64,000 bases of DNA from an uncultured Lachnospiraceae bacterium (GCA_902763335.1 CACWRR010000004.1:1-64000); one strand, 5' to 3'; positions 10,059 through 18,824 are shown, numbered from the stretch's first letter. Notes: generated by a model not told the origin, from the letters alone. A program made the numbers and translations.

Positions 10059-10571
10059 TTACATCTGTTTAATGTACTCTTCGCAGCCTAATTTGTCTAA
10101 TTTCTCTGCTTTTTCAGTTACTTTATCCTTAAGACCTTTTTTATAGTCTTTCAATTTCTTTAATAATTCTTTGTCAGATACAGCAAGAATCTTTGCAGCC
10201 AGTATTCCCGCATTTGCAGCACCATCTATAGCAACTGTTGCAACCGGTATTCCCGATGGCATCTGCACAATTGAATATAATGAATCAACTCCACCGACCG
10301 ATTTTGTATAAATAGGAACGCCTATTACAGGAAGGTCAAATATTGCAGCACACATTCCCGGTAAATGAGCAGCACCGCCGGCTCCGGCAATGATTACCTC
10401 TATCCCTCTCTCTTCAGCTTTTGAAGCATAATCATAGAACACATCCGGCATTCTATGTGCTGAAATGATAGTCATTTCATATTCAATTCCAAATTCTTCA
10501 AGCATATCTGACGCTTTTTTCATAACCTTTAAATCAGAATCGCTTCCCATAATTATTCCTACTTTAGCCAT
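10059..10571 (-). CDS. purE: N5-carboxyaminoimidazole ribonucleotide mutase (class I PurE)
   Basis: PurE moves the carboxyl group of N5-CAIR to give CAIR. The GSDSDLKVM start, the SAHRMPD motif (about residue 41) and the GAGGAAHLPGM loop (about 71) are intact and mark a class I enzyme. Class I enzymes normally need PurK, which is not present in the window. It is the first purine gene of the leftward cluster; a good ribosome site (AAAGGAG) precedes it. Confidence 0.96.
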   Translation of the reverse strand: MAKVGIIMGSDSDLKVMKKASDMLEEFGIEYEMTIISAHRMPDVFYDYASKAEERGIEVIIAGAGGAAHLPGMCAAIFDLPVIGVPIYTKSVGGVDSLYSIVQMPSGIPVATVAIDGAANAGILAAKILAVSDKELLKKLKDYKKGLKDKVTEKAEKLDKLGCEEYIKQM

Positions 10572-10645
10572 TATAATTGTCTCCTTTTTATGTATATTTT
10601 CAGTCAGTTTTTTTTATATTCATAACTGACACATTAACAAAATTT

Positions 10646-10954
10646 TCAGATTCCAATAGCAATCATTCCACATATTGAAATCCATACAATACCGCATATT
10701 ATTGTGCCAAGCCATGAAAGAAAATAAAACTTATCCTCTTCCTTAAAGCTTGATAAACCTATCAAAAGTCCAACGGTAGAACATAAAAACGCCAATGTCC
10801 CGAATATTCCGACTGTTGTTCCACCATTTCCCTTTGCCTTAAATGAGATATATAGTCCATATATAACCAAAGCAGCTGCCAGTATTCCTAACAAACTCGC
10901 AACTTTTCCGCCTAATGTATTATGTTTATCCGTAAATTTATATTTATGTCTCAT
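10646..10954 (-). CDS. Small three-helix membrane protein (DUF6142-like)
   Basis: A 102-residue protein starting with a short basic stretch (RHKYKFTDKH), followed by three or four hydrophobic helices at about 18-36, 46-66 and 76-100. It resembles DUF6142 membrane proteins from memory; no function is known to me. Its ATG overlaps the stop of the vanZ-like gene by one base (TAATG), so the two are translationally coupled. It is the last gene of the run starting at pyrE, 74 bases before purE. Confidence 0.75.
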   Translation of the reverse strand: MRHKYKFTDKHNTLGGKVASLLGILAAALVIYGLYISFKAKGNGGTTVGIFGTLAFLCSTVGLLIGLSSFKEEDKFYFLSWLGTIICGIVWISICGMIAIGI

Positions 10955-11424
10955 TAACGCTGTCTCCCGTGTATTGCTCTGCCAGTTATATATATAAGAT
11001 AGCCCACAAAACCACCAAGTGTATTCAATATTATATCATCAACATCAAATACACCAATTTTTGTATACAACTGAATAATCTCAATCATTGAACTAAAAAC
11101 AAAAGTTAAAATAACAGTATTAATAATACCTGTATGCTTATTTCTCAACATAGGGAAAAATAGTCCAAACGGCACAAATGCCACAACATTTCCCGCCAGA
11201 TTGAGCCATGCTTTGTAATTAGATAAATCATTAAGTATCAGTGTCATAAATCTGTTTATCTCAACAAACGGTGTAATGTTATATCTGTATTCCTCACTTC
11301 CGGAAACTCTTCCGAAATTTTCGGCAAAAAACATAACATAAACAACCAGTATGAGATAAATACTAAAAATGCAACGACTTACCAGAATGTTTCGCTTATT
11401 TGTATTTTCCCTCTCTTTATCCAT
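10954..11424 (-). CDS. VanZ-family membrane protein
   Basis: VanZ-like proteins are small integral membrane proteins; the founder gives low-level teicoplanin resistance, but most family members have no known role. The 156 residues contain about four membrane helices (about 12-32, 65-85, 95-115, 125-145). The VanZ core is visible as NLAGNVVAFVPFGLFFPML and VFDVDDIILNTLGGFVGYLI. It is coupled to the genes on both sides: 1 base separates it from the 50-residue ORF upstream, and its stop overlaps the next start. Confidence 0.88.
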   Translation of the reverse strand: MDKERENTNKRNILVSRCIFSIYLILVVYVMFFAENFGRVSGSEEYRYNITPFVEINRFMTLILNDLSNYKAWLNLAGNVVAFVPFGLFFPMLRNKHTGIINTVILTFVFSSMIEIIQLYTKIGVFDVDDIILNTLGGFVGYLIYITGRAIHGRQR

Positions 11425-11425
11425 A

Positions 11426-11578
11426 TTAAAACATTATATCAGCTTTCGCTTTTAACATTTTAGCTCCATTTACTATAGTAAGTATTCCGAGTGTAACACC
11501 GCCGACTATGGCTAATATTCCAAGTGCTATACTGGTACCGCCTACATGTTTCATTGACTTATATAATTTTTCGTTCAT
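11426..11578 (-). CDS. Small membrane protein of 50 residues
   Basis: A short ORF that simple length filters miss. It reads MNEKLYKSMKHVGG, then a single long hydrophobic helix (residues 15-37, rich in G, I, L and V) and a basic tail (KMLKAKADIMF). A strong AAAGGAG lies 7 bases before the ATG. The stop is 1 base from the vanZ-like start, and pyrE ends 20 bases upstream, so it sits tightly inside an operon. The glycine-rich helix suggests a small membrane regulator or structural peptide; no function can be assigned. Confidence 0.75.
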   Translation of the reverse strand: MNEKLYKSMKHVGGTSIALGILAIVGGVTLGILTIVNGAKMLKAKADIMF

Positions 11579-11598
11579 GACATATCTCCTTTACATAC

Positions 11599-12273
11599 CT
11601 ATTTCACACCATACTGCTCATAATAATTATCTATAGCTTTCTTAAGTTCATCATCAATAATTACTTTTCCTTTGTATTCTTTATTGTAAAGATGTTCGAC
11701 AACCTCAGCCATGGTTACTATTGCTGTTGTCTCAAGTCCATACTTCTCATGTATTTCATCAAGAGCACTCTTCTCTCCCTGTCCGCGTTCCATTCTGTCA
11801 ACTGACACAACAAGGCCTTTAACATCAACGTCACCCTGTGCCCTGATAATAGGTAATGTCTCATTTATGGATGTTCCTGCCGTGGTAACATCTTCTATAA
11901 TGATAACTTTATCCCCGTCAGATATCGGACTTCCAAGTAGGATTCCCGTGTCACCGTGATCTTTAACTTCTTTTCTGTTTGAACAATATTTCACGTCTTT
12001 GCCATATATACTGCTTATCTGCATAGAAGTTGCAACAGAAAGCGGAATTCCTTTGTATGCAGGTCCAAATAAAATATCAAAATCTGTACCAAATTTATCA
12101 TTGATTGCTTTTGCGTAATATTCTCCAAGTTTATTTAACTGTGCTCCTGTACGGTAAAATCCCGTGTTTACAAAAAATGGAGTTTTTCTTCCGCTTTTTG
12201 TAACAAAATCTCCAAATTTAAGTACTCCACAATCAACCATAAACTCAATAAACTCTTTTTTGTACTGTTCCAT
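11599..12273 (-). CDS. pyrE: Orotate phosphoribosyltransferase
   Basis: PyrE converts orotate and PRPP to OMP. The PRPP-binding motif VIIIEDVTTAGTSI is clear (about residues 122-135), and FGPAYKGIPLSVA (about 64-76) marks the catalytic region. At 224 residues it is of usual length. It is separated from pyrD by 92 bases that hold a good promoter, so it may be expressed both with the pyr operon and independently. Three small membrane genes follow it. Confidence 0.96.
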   Translation of the reverse strand: MEQYKKEFIEFMVDCGVLKFGDFVTKSGRKTPFFVNTGFYRTGAQLNKLGEYYAKAINDKFGTDFDILFGPAYKGIPLSVATSMQISSIYGKDVKYCSNRKEVKDHGDTGILLGSPISDGDKVIIIEDVTTAGTSINETLPIIRAQGDVDVKGLVVSVDRMERGQGEKSALDEIHEKYGLETTAIVTMAEVVEHLYNKEYKGKVIIDDELKKAIDNYYEQYGVK

Positions 12274-12318
12274 CTCAATTAACCTCCATAAACTGGCTAT
12301 TTTCCATTTTGCATTTAA

Positions 12319-12347
12319 ATTTTAACATAAAGAATAGTTATTTTCAA
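12319..12347 (-). promoter_or_regulatory. Promoter upstream of pyrE
   Basis: On the minus strand TTGAAA (12342-12347) and TAAAAT (12319-12324) are separated by 17 bases, in the 92-base gap between pyrD and pyrE. It implies a separate transcript for pyrE and the small membrane genes. Confidence 0.6.
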
Positions 12348-12365
12348 TCAGTTTAACTATAGGTA

Positions 12366-13268
12366 CTATTTTACTTTACCTATTATTTCTTTTATGTCGT
12401 TGATACCGTGTCTTTCCATATAATCCTCGATACCGTTTATAATATCAACTGTAGCATTAGGATTATAGAAGTTAGCTGTTCCTACGGATACCGCCGTTGC
12501 TCCCGCAAGAATAAATTCAATGGCATCCTCTGCCGTTGATATTCCGCCCATGCCTATAACAGGAATCTTAACCGCATTGGCTGCCTGATAAACCATTCTG
12601 AGCGCCACCGGTTTTACCGCCGGACCTGACATTCCTCCAGTCTTATTTGCCAGTGCAAATGTCTGCCTCTCAATATCTATCTTCATTCCCGTAAGAGTGT
12701 TTATAAGTGAAATGACATCTGCGCCACCTGCCTCAGCAGCTTTTGCCATAACCGTGATGTCCGTCACATTAGGACTCAACTTCATTATTACAGGCTGTTT
12801 TGCTTTTTTCTTTATCTCTTTTGTTATGTGTTCAACTGATTTTTCATTTTGTCCGAATGCGATTCCACCTTCTTTGACATTAGGACATGAAATATTTATC
12901 TCCAGCATATCAACTTTCTCATCACCCAGACGTTCAACGACATCAAGATAATCCTCAAGTGTTCTTCCACATACATTAACGATTACTTTTGTATCATATT
13001 TTTCAAGAAACGGCAAATCTCTCTTTACGAATGTATCTATACCGGGATTTTGAAGTCCTATGGCATTCAACATTCCACCGTAAGTTTCTGCCACTCTCGG
13101 TACCGGATTGCCTTCCCACGGAACATTAGCAACTCCTTTTGTGACAACCGCTCCCAATCTGTTTAAATCTACAAACTCACTGTATTCCATTCCCGAACCA
13201 AATGTTCCTGAAGCAGTCATTACCGGATTTTTGAGTTCTACACCGGCAAGATTTACTTTTGTATTCAT
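12366..13268 (-). CDS. pyrD: Dihydroorotate dehydrogenase B, catalytic subunit
   Basis: PyrDB oxidises dihydroorotate to orotate with FMN. The 300 residues start NTKVNLAGVELKNPVMTASGTFGSG (family signature, split here by the FMN loop) and carry NISCPNVKEGG (about 125), with the cysteine of the class-1B active site at about 130. The gene for its iron-sulfur partner pyrK overlaps its start by one base, as expected for the NAD-linked PyrDB-PyrK heterotetramer. Confidence 0.96.
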   Translation of the reverse strand: MNTKVNLAGVELKNPVMTASGTFGSGMEYSEFVDLNRLGAVVTKGVANVPWEGNPVPRVAETYGGMLNAIGLQNPGIDTFVKRDLPFLEKYDTKVIVNVCGRTLEDYLDVVERLGDEKVDMLEINISCPNVKEGGIAFGQNEKSVEHITKEIKKKAKQPVIMKLSPNVTDITVMAKAAEAGGADVISLINTLTGMKIDIERQTFALANKTGGMSGPAVKPVALRMVYQAANAVKIPVIGMGGISTAEDAIEFILAGATAVSVGTANFYNPNATVDIINGIEDYMERHGINDIKEIIGKVK

Positions 13269-14050
13269 TATAACTGCACCTCCCTGTAATCAAATACCGG
13301 ACCATCTACACATACTCTCTTATTATTAACCTGTGAGTGTGAGTCCTTTTCTTTTGTTTTACAGACGCATCCGAGACATGCACCTATACCGCACGCCATT
13401 CTTTCCTCCAGGGAAATCTGTGCCTCTATATTATTTGCTGCCGCAAATTCACTTACAGCCTTAAGCATCGGTTTCGGTCCGCATGAATACAGCACTTCCG
13501 CATGCAGTCCGTACTCTCTTATGGCATCCATGACATTTCCGCGGGCTCCACACGAGCCATCCTCTGTAGCTACATATACTTTACAGTATTTTTCCAGCTC
13601 CTCTGTTAAGAATAACTGATTATTTCTATATCCTGCCACAGCTGTTATATCATTCACACCTCTTGCCTTTAATTCTTTTGCAAGTTCTACCATAGGCGGT
13701 ATTCCTATTCCACCTGCTATAAGCATGGCTGAATTGTTTTTCAGTGTATAGCCGTTTCCAATCGGTCCCAGCACCTCTATTTTATTCATGCTTCTGAGAC
13801 TGCTAAATTCTTTTGTACCTTTTCCAACAACTCTGTATACAAGCCTTAATGCGGTTTTTTCTGCATTAATCTCGCATATGCTTATCGGACGCGGCAAAAG
13901 CTTTGAACCGTCTGCGCAGTATAATGATACAAACTGTCCCGGAACAGCGTTTGTCGCTATTTTGTCAGTTTTAATCCACATTCCGAATATTCCATCACTA
14001 AGTTCTTCCTGACAGATAACTTCAGCAATTTCCTTATATTTCTCACTCAT
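13268..14050 (-). CDS. pyrK: Dihydroorotate dehydrogenase B, electron transfer subunit
   Basis: PyrK carries FAD and a [2Fe-2S] cluster and passes electrons from PyrD to NAD. The FAD-binding LLPRPISICEI motif lies near residue 52, the NAD-binding AGGIGIPPMVELAKEL near 112, and the cluster cysteines CGIGACLGCVC near 221, with one more before GPVFD. I prefer the ATG at 14050 (MSEKYKE) since the AAGGAA site is too close to the ATG at 14056. Its end overlaps the pyrD start. Confidence 0.95.
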   Translation of the reverse strand: MSEKYKEIAEVICQEELSDGIFGMWIKTDKIATNAVPGQFVSLYCADGSKLLPRPISICEINAEKTALRLVYRVVGKGTKEFSSLRSMNKIEVLGPIGNGYTLKNNSAMLIAGGIGIPPMVELAKELKARGVNDITAVAGYRNNQLFLTEELEKYCKVYVATEDGSCGARGNVMDAIREYGLHAEVLYSCGPKPMLKAVSEFAAANNIEAQISLEERMACGIGACLGCVCKTKEKDSHSQVNNKRVCVDGPVFDYREVQL

Positions 14051-14070
14051 ATCCATTTCCTTCCCGTATC

Positions 14071-14994
14071 TTAGTGACCAAGTGCTCCGTTTATATCCTC
14101 AATCATGTCTATAACTGCCTGTCTTGAAGCATCTGCAAAGTTTGCCTCTCCGAAGTTTGCATATTTCTCCTGCTTGTATGCGGCAATTATTCCTCTTGAT
14201 GAATTAACTATGGCTCCAAGTCCGTCTTCATTGAAATATGGCTTTAAGTCTTCTGCTTTTCCACCCTGTGCTCCATATCCCGGCACAAGAATAAAACTCT
14301 TTGGCATAATCTTTCTGAGAACTTTTCCCATCTCCGGATATGTTGCTCCGACAACCGCACCTATATAACTGTACTTATCTCCCATGTGTTCTTCTCCCCA
14401 TTTTGCCACATGTTCACCGACTATTTCATAAAGTGGTCTTCCGTCTATCAGTTTATCCTGAAATTCTCCACTGGACTTATTAGATGTTTTTACAAGAATA
14501 AATAAACCTTTCTTTTCTTCCTTGCACACATCTATAAAAGGTTTTATTCCATCTGTTCCAAGATACGGATTAACTGTAACAAAATCCTCATCAAACAATG
14601 AATACTGCTTTGTTCCTACAGTAACTTTTCCTAAATGTCCTGTTGCATACGCTGCCGATGTTGTTCCTATATCTCCTCTTTTTATATCTCCGATAACAAC
14701 GAGTCCCTTTTCTTTACAGTAGTCAACTGTTCTCTTAAAAACTTTAAGTCCTTCAATTCCAAACTGCTCATACATTGCAATCTGTGGTTTTACTGACGGT
14801 ATAAGATCATAAGTAGCATCCACAATTGCCTTATTATACTGCCATATGGCTTCTGCTGCTCCTTCAAGAGTCTCTCCAAACTCACTGTATGCTTTTTTTT
14901 GTACATGTTCAGGTATATAATTAAGCATCGGATCAAGTCCTACAACTATAGGTGCATTTTTCTGTGTTATCTCTTTTATAAGTTTATTTATCAT
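14071..14994 (-). CDS. pyrF: Orotidine 5'-phosphate decarboxylase (type 2)
   Basis: PyrF removes CO2 from OMP to give UMP. Its length (307) and motifs (VVGLDPML near residue 17; VIGDIKRGDIGTTS near 100, containing the catalytic Lys-Asp array; LVPGYGAQGG near 240) fit the longer type 2 subfamily rather than the ~240-residue bacterial type 1. A good GGAGG precedes the ATG. It lies between pyrC and pyrK in the operon. Confidence 0.95.
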   Translation of the reverse strand: MINKLIKEITQKNAPIVVGLDPMLNYIPEHVQKKAYSEFGETLEGAAEAIWQYNKAIVDATYDLIPSVKPQIAMYEQFGIEGLKVFKRTVDYCKEKGLVVIGDIKRGDIGTTSAAYATGHLGKVTVGTKQYSLFDEDFVTVNPYLGTDGIKPFIDVCKEEKKGLFILVKTSNKSSGEFQDKLIDGRPLYEIVGEHVAKWGEEHMGDKYSYIGAVVGATYPEMGKVLRKIMPKSFILVPGYGAQGGKAEDLKPYFNEDGLGAIVNSSRGIIAAYKQEKYANFGEANFADASRQAVIDMIEDINGALGH

Positions 14995-15013
14995 TTTTTA
15001 ATCCTCCATCTGA

Positions 15014-16297
15014 TTAATTTTCATTATCTTTATACACAATTTTTCCACTGCATATCGTATATTTAACTCTGCCCTTTACCTTTTTACCATTAAAAGGTGT
15101 ATTCTTACCCTTAGATTCAAAGGTATTTACATCTATTTCGTATTCACTGTCAGGGTCGAATATAACAATGTCTGCTGTCTTTCCGACATTTAATGTTCCC
15201 TTGTCTATCCCTATAACCTTAGCCGGATTGTAACTCATTCTTTCAACCATTCCCATCGGTGTAAGGTATCCTTTGTCAACAAGTTCAGTCATAGTAAGTG
15301 CCGCTGAAGTTTCAAGTCCGACGATTCCAAATGGCGATGATTTAAATCCGCCCGACTTTTCTTCCGCACTGTGAGGTGCATGGTCTGTTGAAATAACTTC
15401 CATTATCCCCGCTTTTATTCCTTCTTTTAATATTTCCATATCCTCTCTTGAACGAAGCGGCGGATTCATTTTATAATTTCCATCATCCCCGGTAATGTCC
15501 TCATCACACAGTGTAAAGTGATGCGGGCAAACCTCAGCAGTTACATCAACACCGTCTTTTTTGGCTTCTTCAACCATTCTTACGCTGTCCTTTGTTGAAC
15601 AGTGACACAGATGAAGTTTTGCACCGGTTTCTTTCGCAAGCATTATATCACGAATCGCGATTATATCCTCTACGGCATTTGATATGCCGTTTAATCCCAA
15701 CTCATCGGATTTATTTCCCATATTCATAACTCCGCCCTGCACAAGATTTATATCTTCACAGTGTGCCATAACAGGCATGCCACATGCTGCAGCTTCTCTC
15801 ATGGCAATCCTGTATACACCTGAATCCATTACTGACTTACCGTCTTCACTTATTCCACATGCTCCGGCTTCTTTCATTCCCTTTATGTCAGTTACTTCTT
15901 TTCCCTGCATTCCGATTGTCACTGAGCCTATAGGAAGTACATTTATAACACATTCATTTTTTATTCTCTCTACAAGTGTCCTTATTTTTTCCGGAGTATC
16001 TGTCACCGGCTTTGTATTCGGCATAGGACATATAGTTGTAAATCCTCCGTGTGCAGCAGCCTTTGCTCCTGTGCTCAGAGTTTCCTTGTATTCAAGTCCC
16101 GGATCTCTTAAATGCACATGGAGATCGATAAGTCCCGGCATAACATAACATCCCGACGCATCAATAACATCACATTCCTTATTAATATCTTTTCCTTTTT
16201 CCACTATCATTCCATCACTGATAAGAATATCCCCTGTAAAATCCTCATTTTCCGCAGGATTTAAAATTCTTCCGTTTTTTATAAGTAAATCCACCAT
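15014..16297 (-). CDS. pyrC: Dihydroorotase (class I)
   Basis: PyrC closes carbamoyl aspartate to dihydroorotate. It is an amidohydrolase with the metal site HVHLRDPG (about residue 60), a class I feature, plus AHCEDINL (about 178), LHLCHCST (about 231) and STDHAPH (about 304). The length of 427 is typical. It is the first pyrimidine enzyme of the operon, 8 bases after the HD-GYP-like gene. The preceding pathway genes pyrB and carAB are not in the window. Confidence 0.96.
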   Translation of the reverse strand: MVDLLIKNGRILNPAENEDFTGDILISDGMIVEKGKDINKECDVIDASGCYVMPGLIDLHVHLRDPGLEYKETLSTGAKAAAHGGFTTICPMPNTKPVTDTPEKIRTLVERIKNECVINVLPIGSVTIGMQGKEVTDIKGMKEAGACGISEDGKSVMDSGVYRIAMREAAACGMPVMAHCEDINLVQGGVMNMGNKSDELGLNGISNAVEDIIAIRDIMLAKETGAKLHLCHCSTKDSVRMVEEAKKDGVDVTAEVCPHHFTLCDEDITGDDGNYKMNPPLRSREDMEILKEGIKAGIMEVISTDHAPHSAEEKSGGFKSSPFGIVGLETSAALTMTELVDKGYLTPMGMVERMSYNPAKVIGIDKGTLNVGKTADIVIFDPDSEYEIDVNTFESKGKNTPFNGKKVKGRVKYTICSGKIVYKDNEN

Positions 16298-16305
16298 TTG
16301 CCTCC

Positions 16306-17421
16306 TTATTTTTTCTTTTTTTCTAACATCTCACTGTACTTTTTTAACAGTTCTTTATCTATTACCGTTCTGTTATCCATGGTTTTCATAATATCTTTTA
16401 TATGATATCCGTCATCATCGCCGGTTCTTGCTAACTCATGAATCTCATTATGCGAGAAATCAAGCACATCCGGTTTTAATACATTATCTATATTTATTCT
16501 TAATACCAGTCCTTTTTCACCATTGTTGAATTCCACACATGTTCCCGGAACCACAATATTTATTCCTGATATCATTGAATTGACAATTTCTTCATCATAA
16601 ATATCCGTGTGACTCTTAAAATATTTGATTGCATATATTTCAGAGGCGGGCGGCTCATCAAGTTTCATTGCCGTCATTCTGTCATAGGCATCAGCCACCA
16701 TAATTATTTTTGTTCCAAAAAACAGCCTCTTATCTTCTTCATTCTTTGCCTGTTTATCAAAATAAAGTTCTCTCTGCACCTGACCGACTATTCTTTTTAC
16801 GCCTATAGGCATTTTATAGCTGTAGTCAAGCAGCTCATATCCTTTTCTTATAGCCTTTTTTATTTCATCCTTTTCACTATCATCAGGATTTTCTTTGCTT
16901 ATAAGATTTTCATCCAGATAAAGCTTTCCTATATCATAAATAAGTGCGGCATATACCATCTCTTTTTGTTCATCACCGTGTATATTCAGAACATTTGTAA
17001 TGATGGCTGTAAGTATGGCAACATTCAGTGAATGTTTATAAACGTAATCAGACTTACTTCTCAAATTCTGCATGAAATTAACTCTGACATATAATCTTCC
17101 ATAATTCTTTACGATAGAATCAATAAGTCTGTTTATGCCCTTAGGTTCTTTCTTCTTTATCATAAGCTGCATGTCATCTTTAAGGCTTAATACCGACATC
17201 GTCTGGAATCTTTCAAACTCAACATCTTCCTCTGTCATCGGCGGTACCGGTTCTGCCGGTTCAAGTATGTATAATCCTATCAATTCAAAATTCTTAACGC
17301 TTGCGATTCCCTGCTCAGTCAACTTGGTGTTTCTCTCATAAAGCATTACACCTTTTTTATTATAAATCGGCTTTGCCAGTCTCATCCCACATTTTAATTC
17401 ATCTGTCTTTACAAAAATCAT
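16306..17421 (-). CDS. Degenerate HD-GYP-like protein heading the pyr operon
   Basis: The 371 residues contain an N-terminal ~90-residue region (VKTDELKCGMRLAKPIYN), common in HD-GYP proteins, and an HD-GYP-like domain at about 110-290. HD-GYP enzymes hydrolyse c-di-GMP using a metal-binding His-Asp pair. Here the first histidine (YKH, residue 130) is present, but the HD pair reads YD (Tyr162-Asp163, in YDIGK), so normal metal binding is unlikely. A GYP-like RKGYELLDYS remains. It starts with GGAGG six bases before ATG and is followed 8 bases later by pyrC. It may be a c-di-GMP or nucleotide sensor rather than an enzyme. Confidence 0.8.
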   Translation of the reverse strand: MIFVKTDELKCGMRLAKPIYNKKGVMLYERNTKLTEQGIASVKNFELIGLYILEPAEPVPPMTEEDVEFERFQTMSVLSLKDDMQLMIKKKEPKGINRLIDSIVKNYGRLYVRVNFMQNLRSKSDYVYKHSLNVAILTAIITNVLNIHGDEQKEMVYAALIYDIGKLYLDENLISKENPDDSEKDEIKKAIRKGYELLDYSYKMPIGVKRIVGQVQRELYFDKQAKNEEDKRLFFGTKIIMVADAYDRMTAMKLDEPPASEIYAIKYFKSHTDIYDEEIVNSMISGINIVVPGTCVEFNNGEKGLVLRINIDNVLKPDVLDFSHNEIHELARTGDDDGYHIKDIMKTMDNRTVIDKELLKKYSEMLEKKKK

Positions 17422-17459
17422 CTGTATCCTCCGAACTTTATCTATTCACAGTCTAAAAT

Positions 17460-17489
17460 ATTATACCACGGTTATATTATTTTAAACAA
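17460..17489 (-). promoter_or_regulatory. Promoter of the pyr operon
   Basis: A -10 of TATAAT (17460-17465, minus strand) stands 18 bases from TTGTTT (17484-17489), about 40 bases before the first gene. I saw no PyrR-type attenuator hairpin in the short leader (17422-17455). Confidence 0.55.
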
Positions 17490-17526
17490 CAACAAAATGC
17501 AGACGGCATTTTCACTGCGTCTGCAT
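17486..17526 (-). terminator. Terminator of degV
   Basis: A 9-bp perfect stem (17497-17505 with 17518-17526, ATGCAGACG arms) lies just after the degV stop and is followed on the minus strand by TTTTGTTGTTGTTT. Confidence 0.75.
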
Positions 17527-17535
17527 CTTATTGTA

Positions 17536-18396
17536 CTATATTTTTTTAGAACATGCTATTGCAAGCGCTCCAGGACCTATATGACACGAAACACTGAGAG
17601 ATAACGGATCAATATGAATATCAAATCCCGGAAACTCCTCAAGAATTTCTTCCTTAAACTTTTCTGCTTCAATTTCATTTTGTGTATGTGCAACTTCAAG
17701 CCATATATTGTCCGGATTTATTCCACCGAATCTCTTTTCCATATCACTCTTCATTGCCTTAATCATAACACTTTTAGCCTGTTTAACAGACCTGACTTTT
17801 GCAAATGCATCCAATTTTTCACCCTGTATCTGTAACACAGGTTTTATTCTTAATATTTCACCAAACGCTGCTGCCGCCGGTGTTATTCTTCCACCTTTTT
17901 TAAGATACTTAAGCGTATCAACCATTATATATATGCTGGAATCAAATTTCACATTAACGAGAAATTCCTTTATCTGTTCAGCATTCATCCCTCTGCCTGC
18001 AAGCTCCATTGCATCAAGTACAGACTGTCTTTGTGTAACAGAAATTCTCTGGTTATCAACCACCTGTACTCTGCCATCATAATCCTGTGCAAGCATTGCC
18101 GCTGTCTGACATGAACCGCTGAGTCCGCTAGACATTGGTATATGCACAATAGAATCATATTCCTTAAGAATATTATCCCACAGTCCCGTCACTTCTCCGG
18201 GTGCCGGCTGTGATGTAGATATATCTGCATTTTCTGCCATCTTTTTATAAAATTCTTCCACAGAAAGATTTATGCCCTCATAAAAGGTTTCTCCGTTTAT
18301 CATAAAAGGCATGGGAACAACAAATACTCCCAACTGTTCTGCCTGTTTTTGTGTTATTCCGCTGTTACTGTCTGTAACTATAGCTATTTTTTCCAA
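17536..18396 (-). CDS. DegV-family fatty-acid-binding protein
   Basis: DegV proteins bind fatty acids, and in Gram-positives (as FakB) present them to the fatty acid kinase FakA. This 286-residue protein begins EKIAIVTDSNSGI and carries the DISTSQPAPGEV motif (about 57-68), with the Thr/Ser lipid-binding residues, and PMSSGLSGSCQTA (about 90). The start is a TTG at 18396 with AAAGGAG eight bases before it. No fakA is nearby. The gene lies directly downstream of rnpB. Confidence 0.92.
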   Translation of the reverse strand: MEKIAIVTDSNSGITQKQAEQLGVFVVPMPFMINGETFYEGINLSVEEFYKKMAENADISTSQPAPGEVTGLWDNILKEYDSIVHIPMSSGLSGSCQTAAMLAQDYDGRVQVVDNQRISVTQRQSVLDAMELAGRGMNAEQIKEFLVNVKFDSSIYIMVDTLKYLKKGGRITPAAAAFGEILRIKPVLQIQGEKLDAFAKVRSVKQAKSVMIKAMKSDMEKRFGGINPDNIWLEVAHTQNEIEAEKFKEEILEEFPGFDIHIDPLSLSVSCHIGPGALAIACSKKI

Positions 18397-18436
18397 ATGT
18401 CTGTCTCCTTTTGTTCGAAGTCTAGCGTCTATACAT

Positions 18437-18783
18437 TGTCAAGCAGGACCGTAAGCCGGGTTATGTTTCGATAATCATCTATCTAGCCTTATCGTTGCCG
18501 ATAAGATCAAGCGACCTACCCGAAAGCTGGCGGGCCACCATATGCTTTCTATTCAGTCTTGCTTCGGATGGGGTTTACATATGCCCCGGCTGTTACCAGC
18601 CGGGCGGTAGTCTCTTAAACTGCCCTTCCACCCTTACCATCATAAGCTGGCGGTATATTTCTGTTGCACTATCCTTAGAGTCGCCTCCACCGGACGTTAT
18701 CCGGCATCCTGCCCTGTGAAGCCCGGACTTTCCTCACCTGCGTCCTTTCGGCAATAGCAGCTGCGATTATCCGTCCTACTTAA
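18437..18783 (-). ncRNA. rnpB: RNase P RNA (bacterial class A-like)
   Basis: The catalytic RNA of RNase P, which trims tRNA 5' leaders. On the minus strand it shows the conserved GAGGAAAGTCCGGGCT core near its 5' end (about 18719-18738), a central GCAACAG (about 18660) and a 3' region with pairing complement (GACCGTAAGCC... read on plus) closing the P1-like helix near 18437-18455. The ~345-base length and layout fit class A, the usual type in Clostridia, rather than the Bacillus class B. Ends are approximate to a few bases. Confidence 0.93.
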
Positions 18784-18795
18784 CAATCTTTTAAA

Positions 18796-18824
18796 AATTT
18801 ATCATGTTTTCAGTTATTTGTAAA
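18796..18824 (-). promoter_or_regulatory. Promoter of rnpB
   Basis: TTTACA (18819-18824) and TAAATT (18796-18801), 17 bases apart on the minus strand, lie just upstream of the RNase P RNA and just after the previous gene's stop. Confidence 0.6.

Noticed and set aside
10603-10630. A 7-bp inverted repeat (GTCAGTT / AACTGAC) between the DUF6142-like gene and purE
   Set aside because: The stem is short, the loop is 14 bases and no T-run follows, so it is not a convincing terminator.
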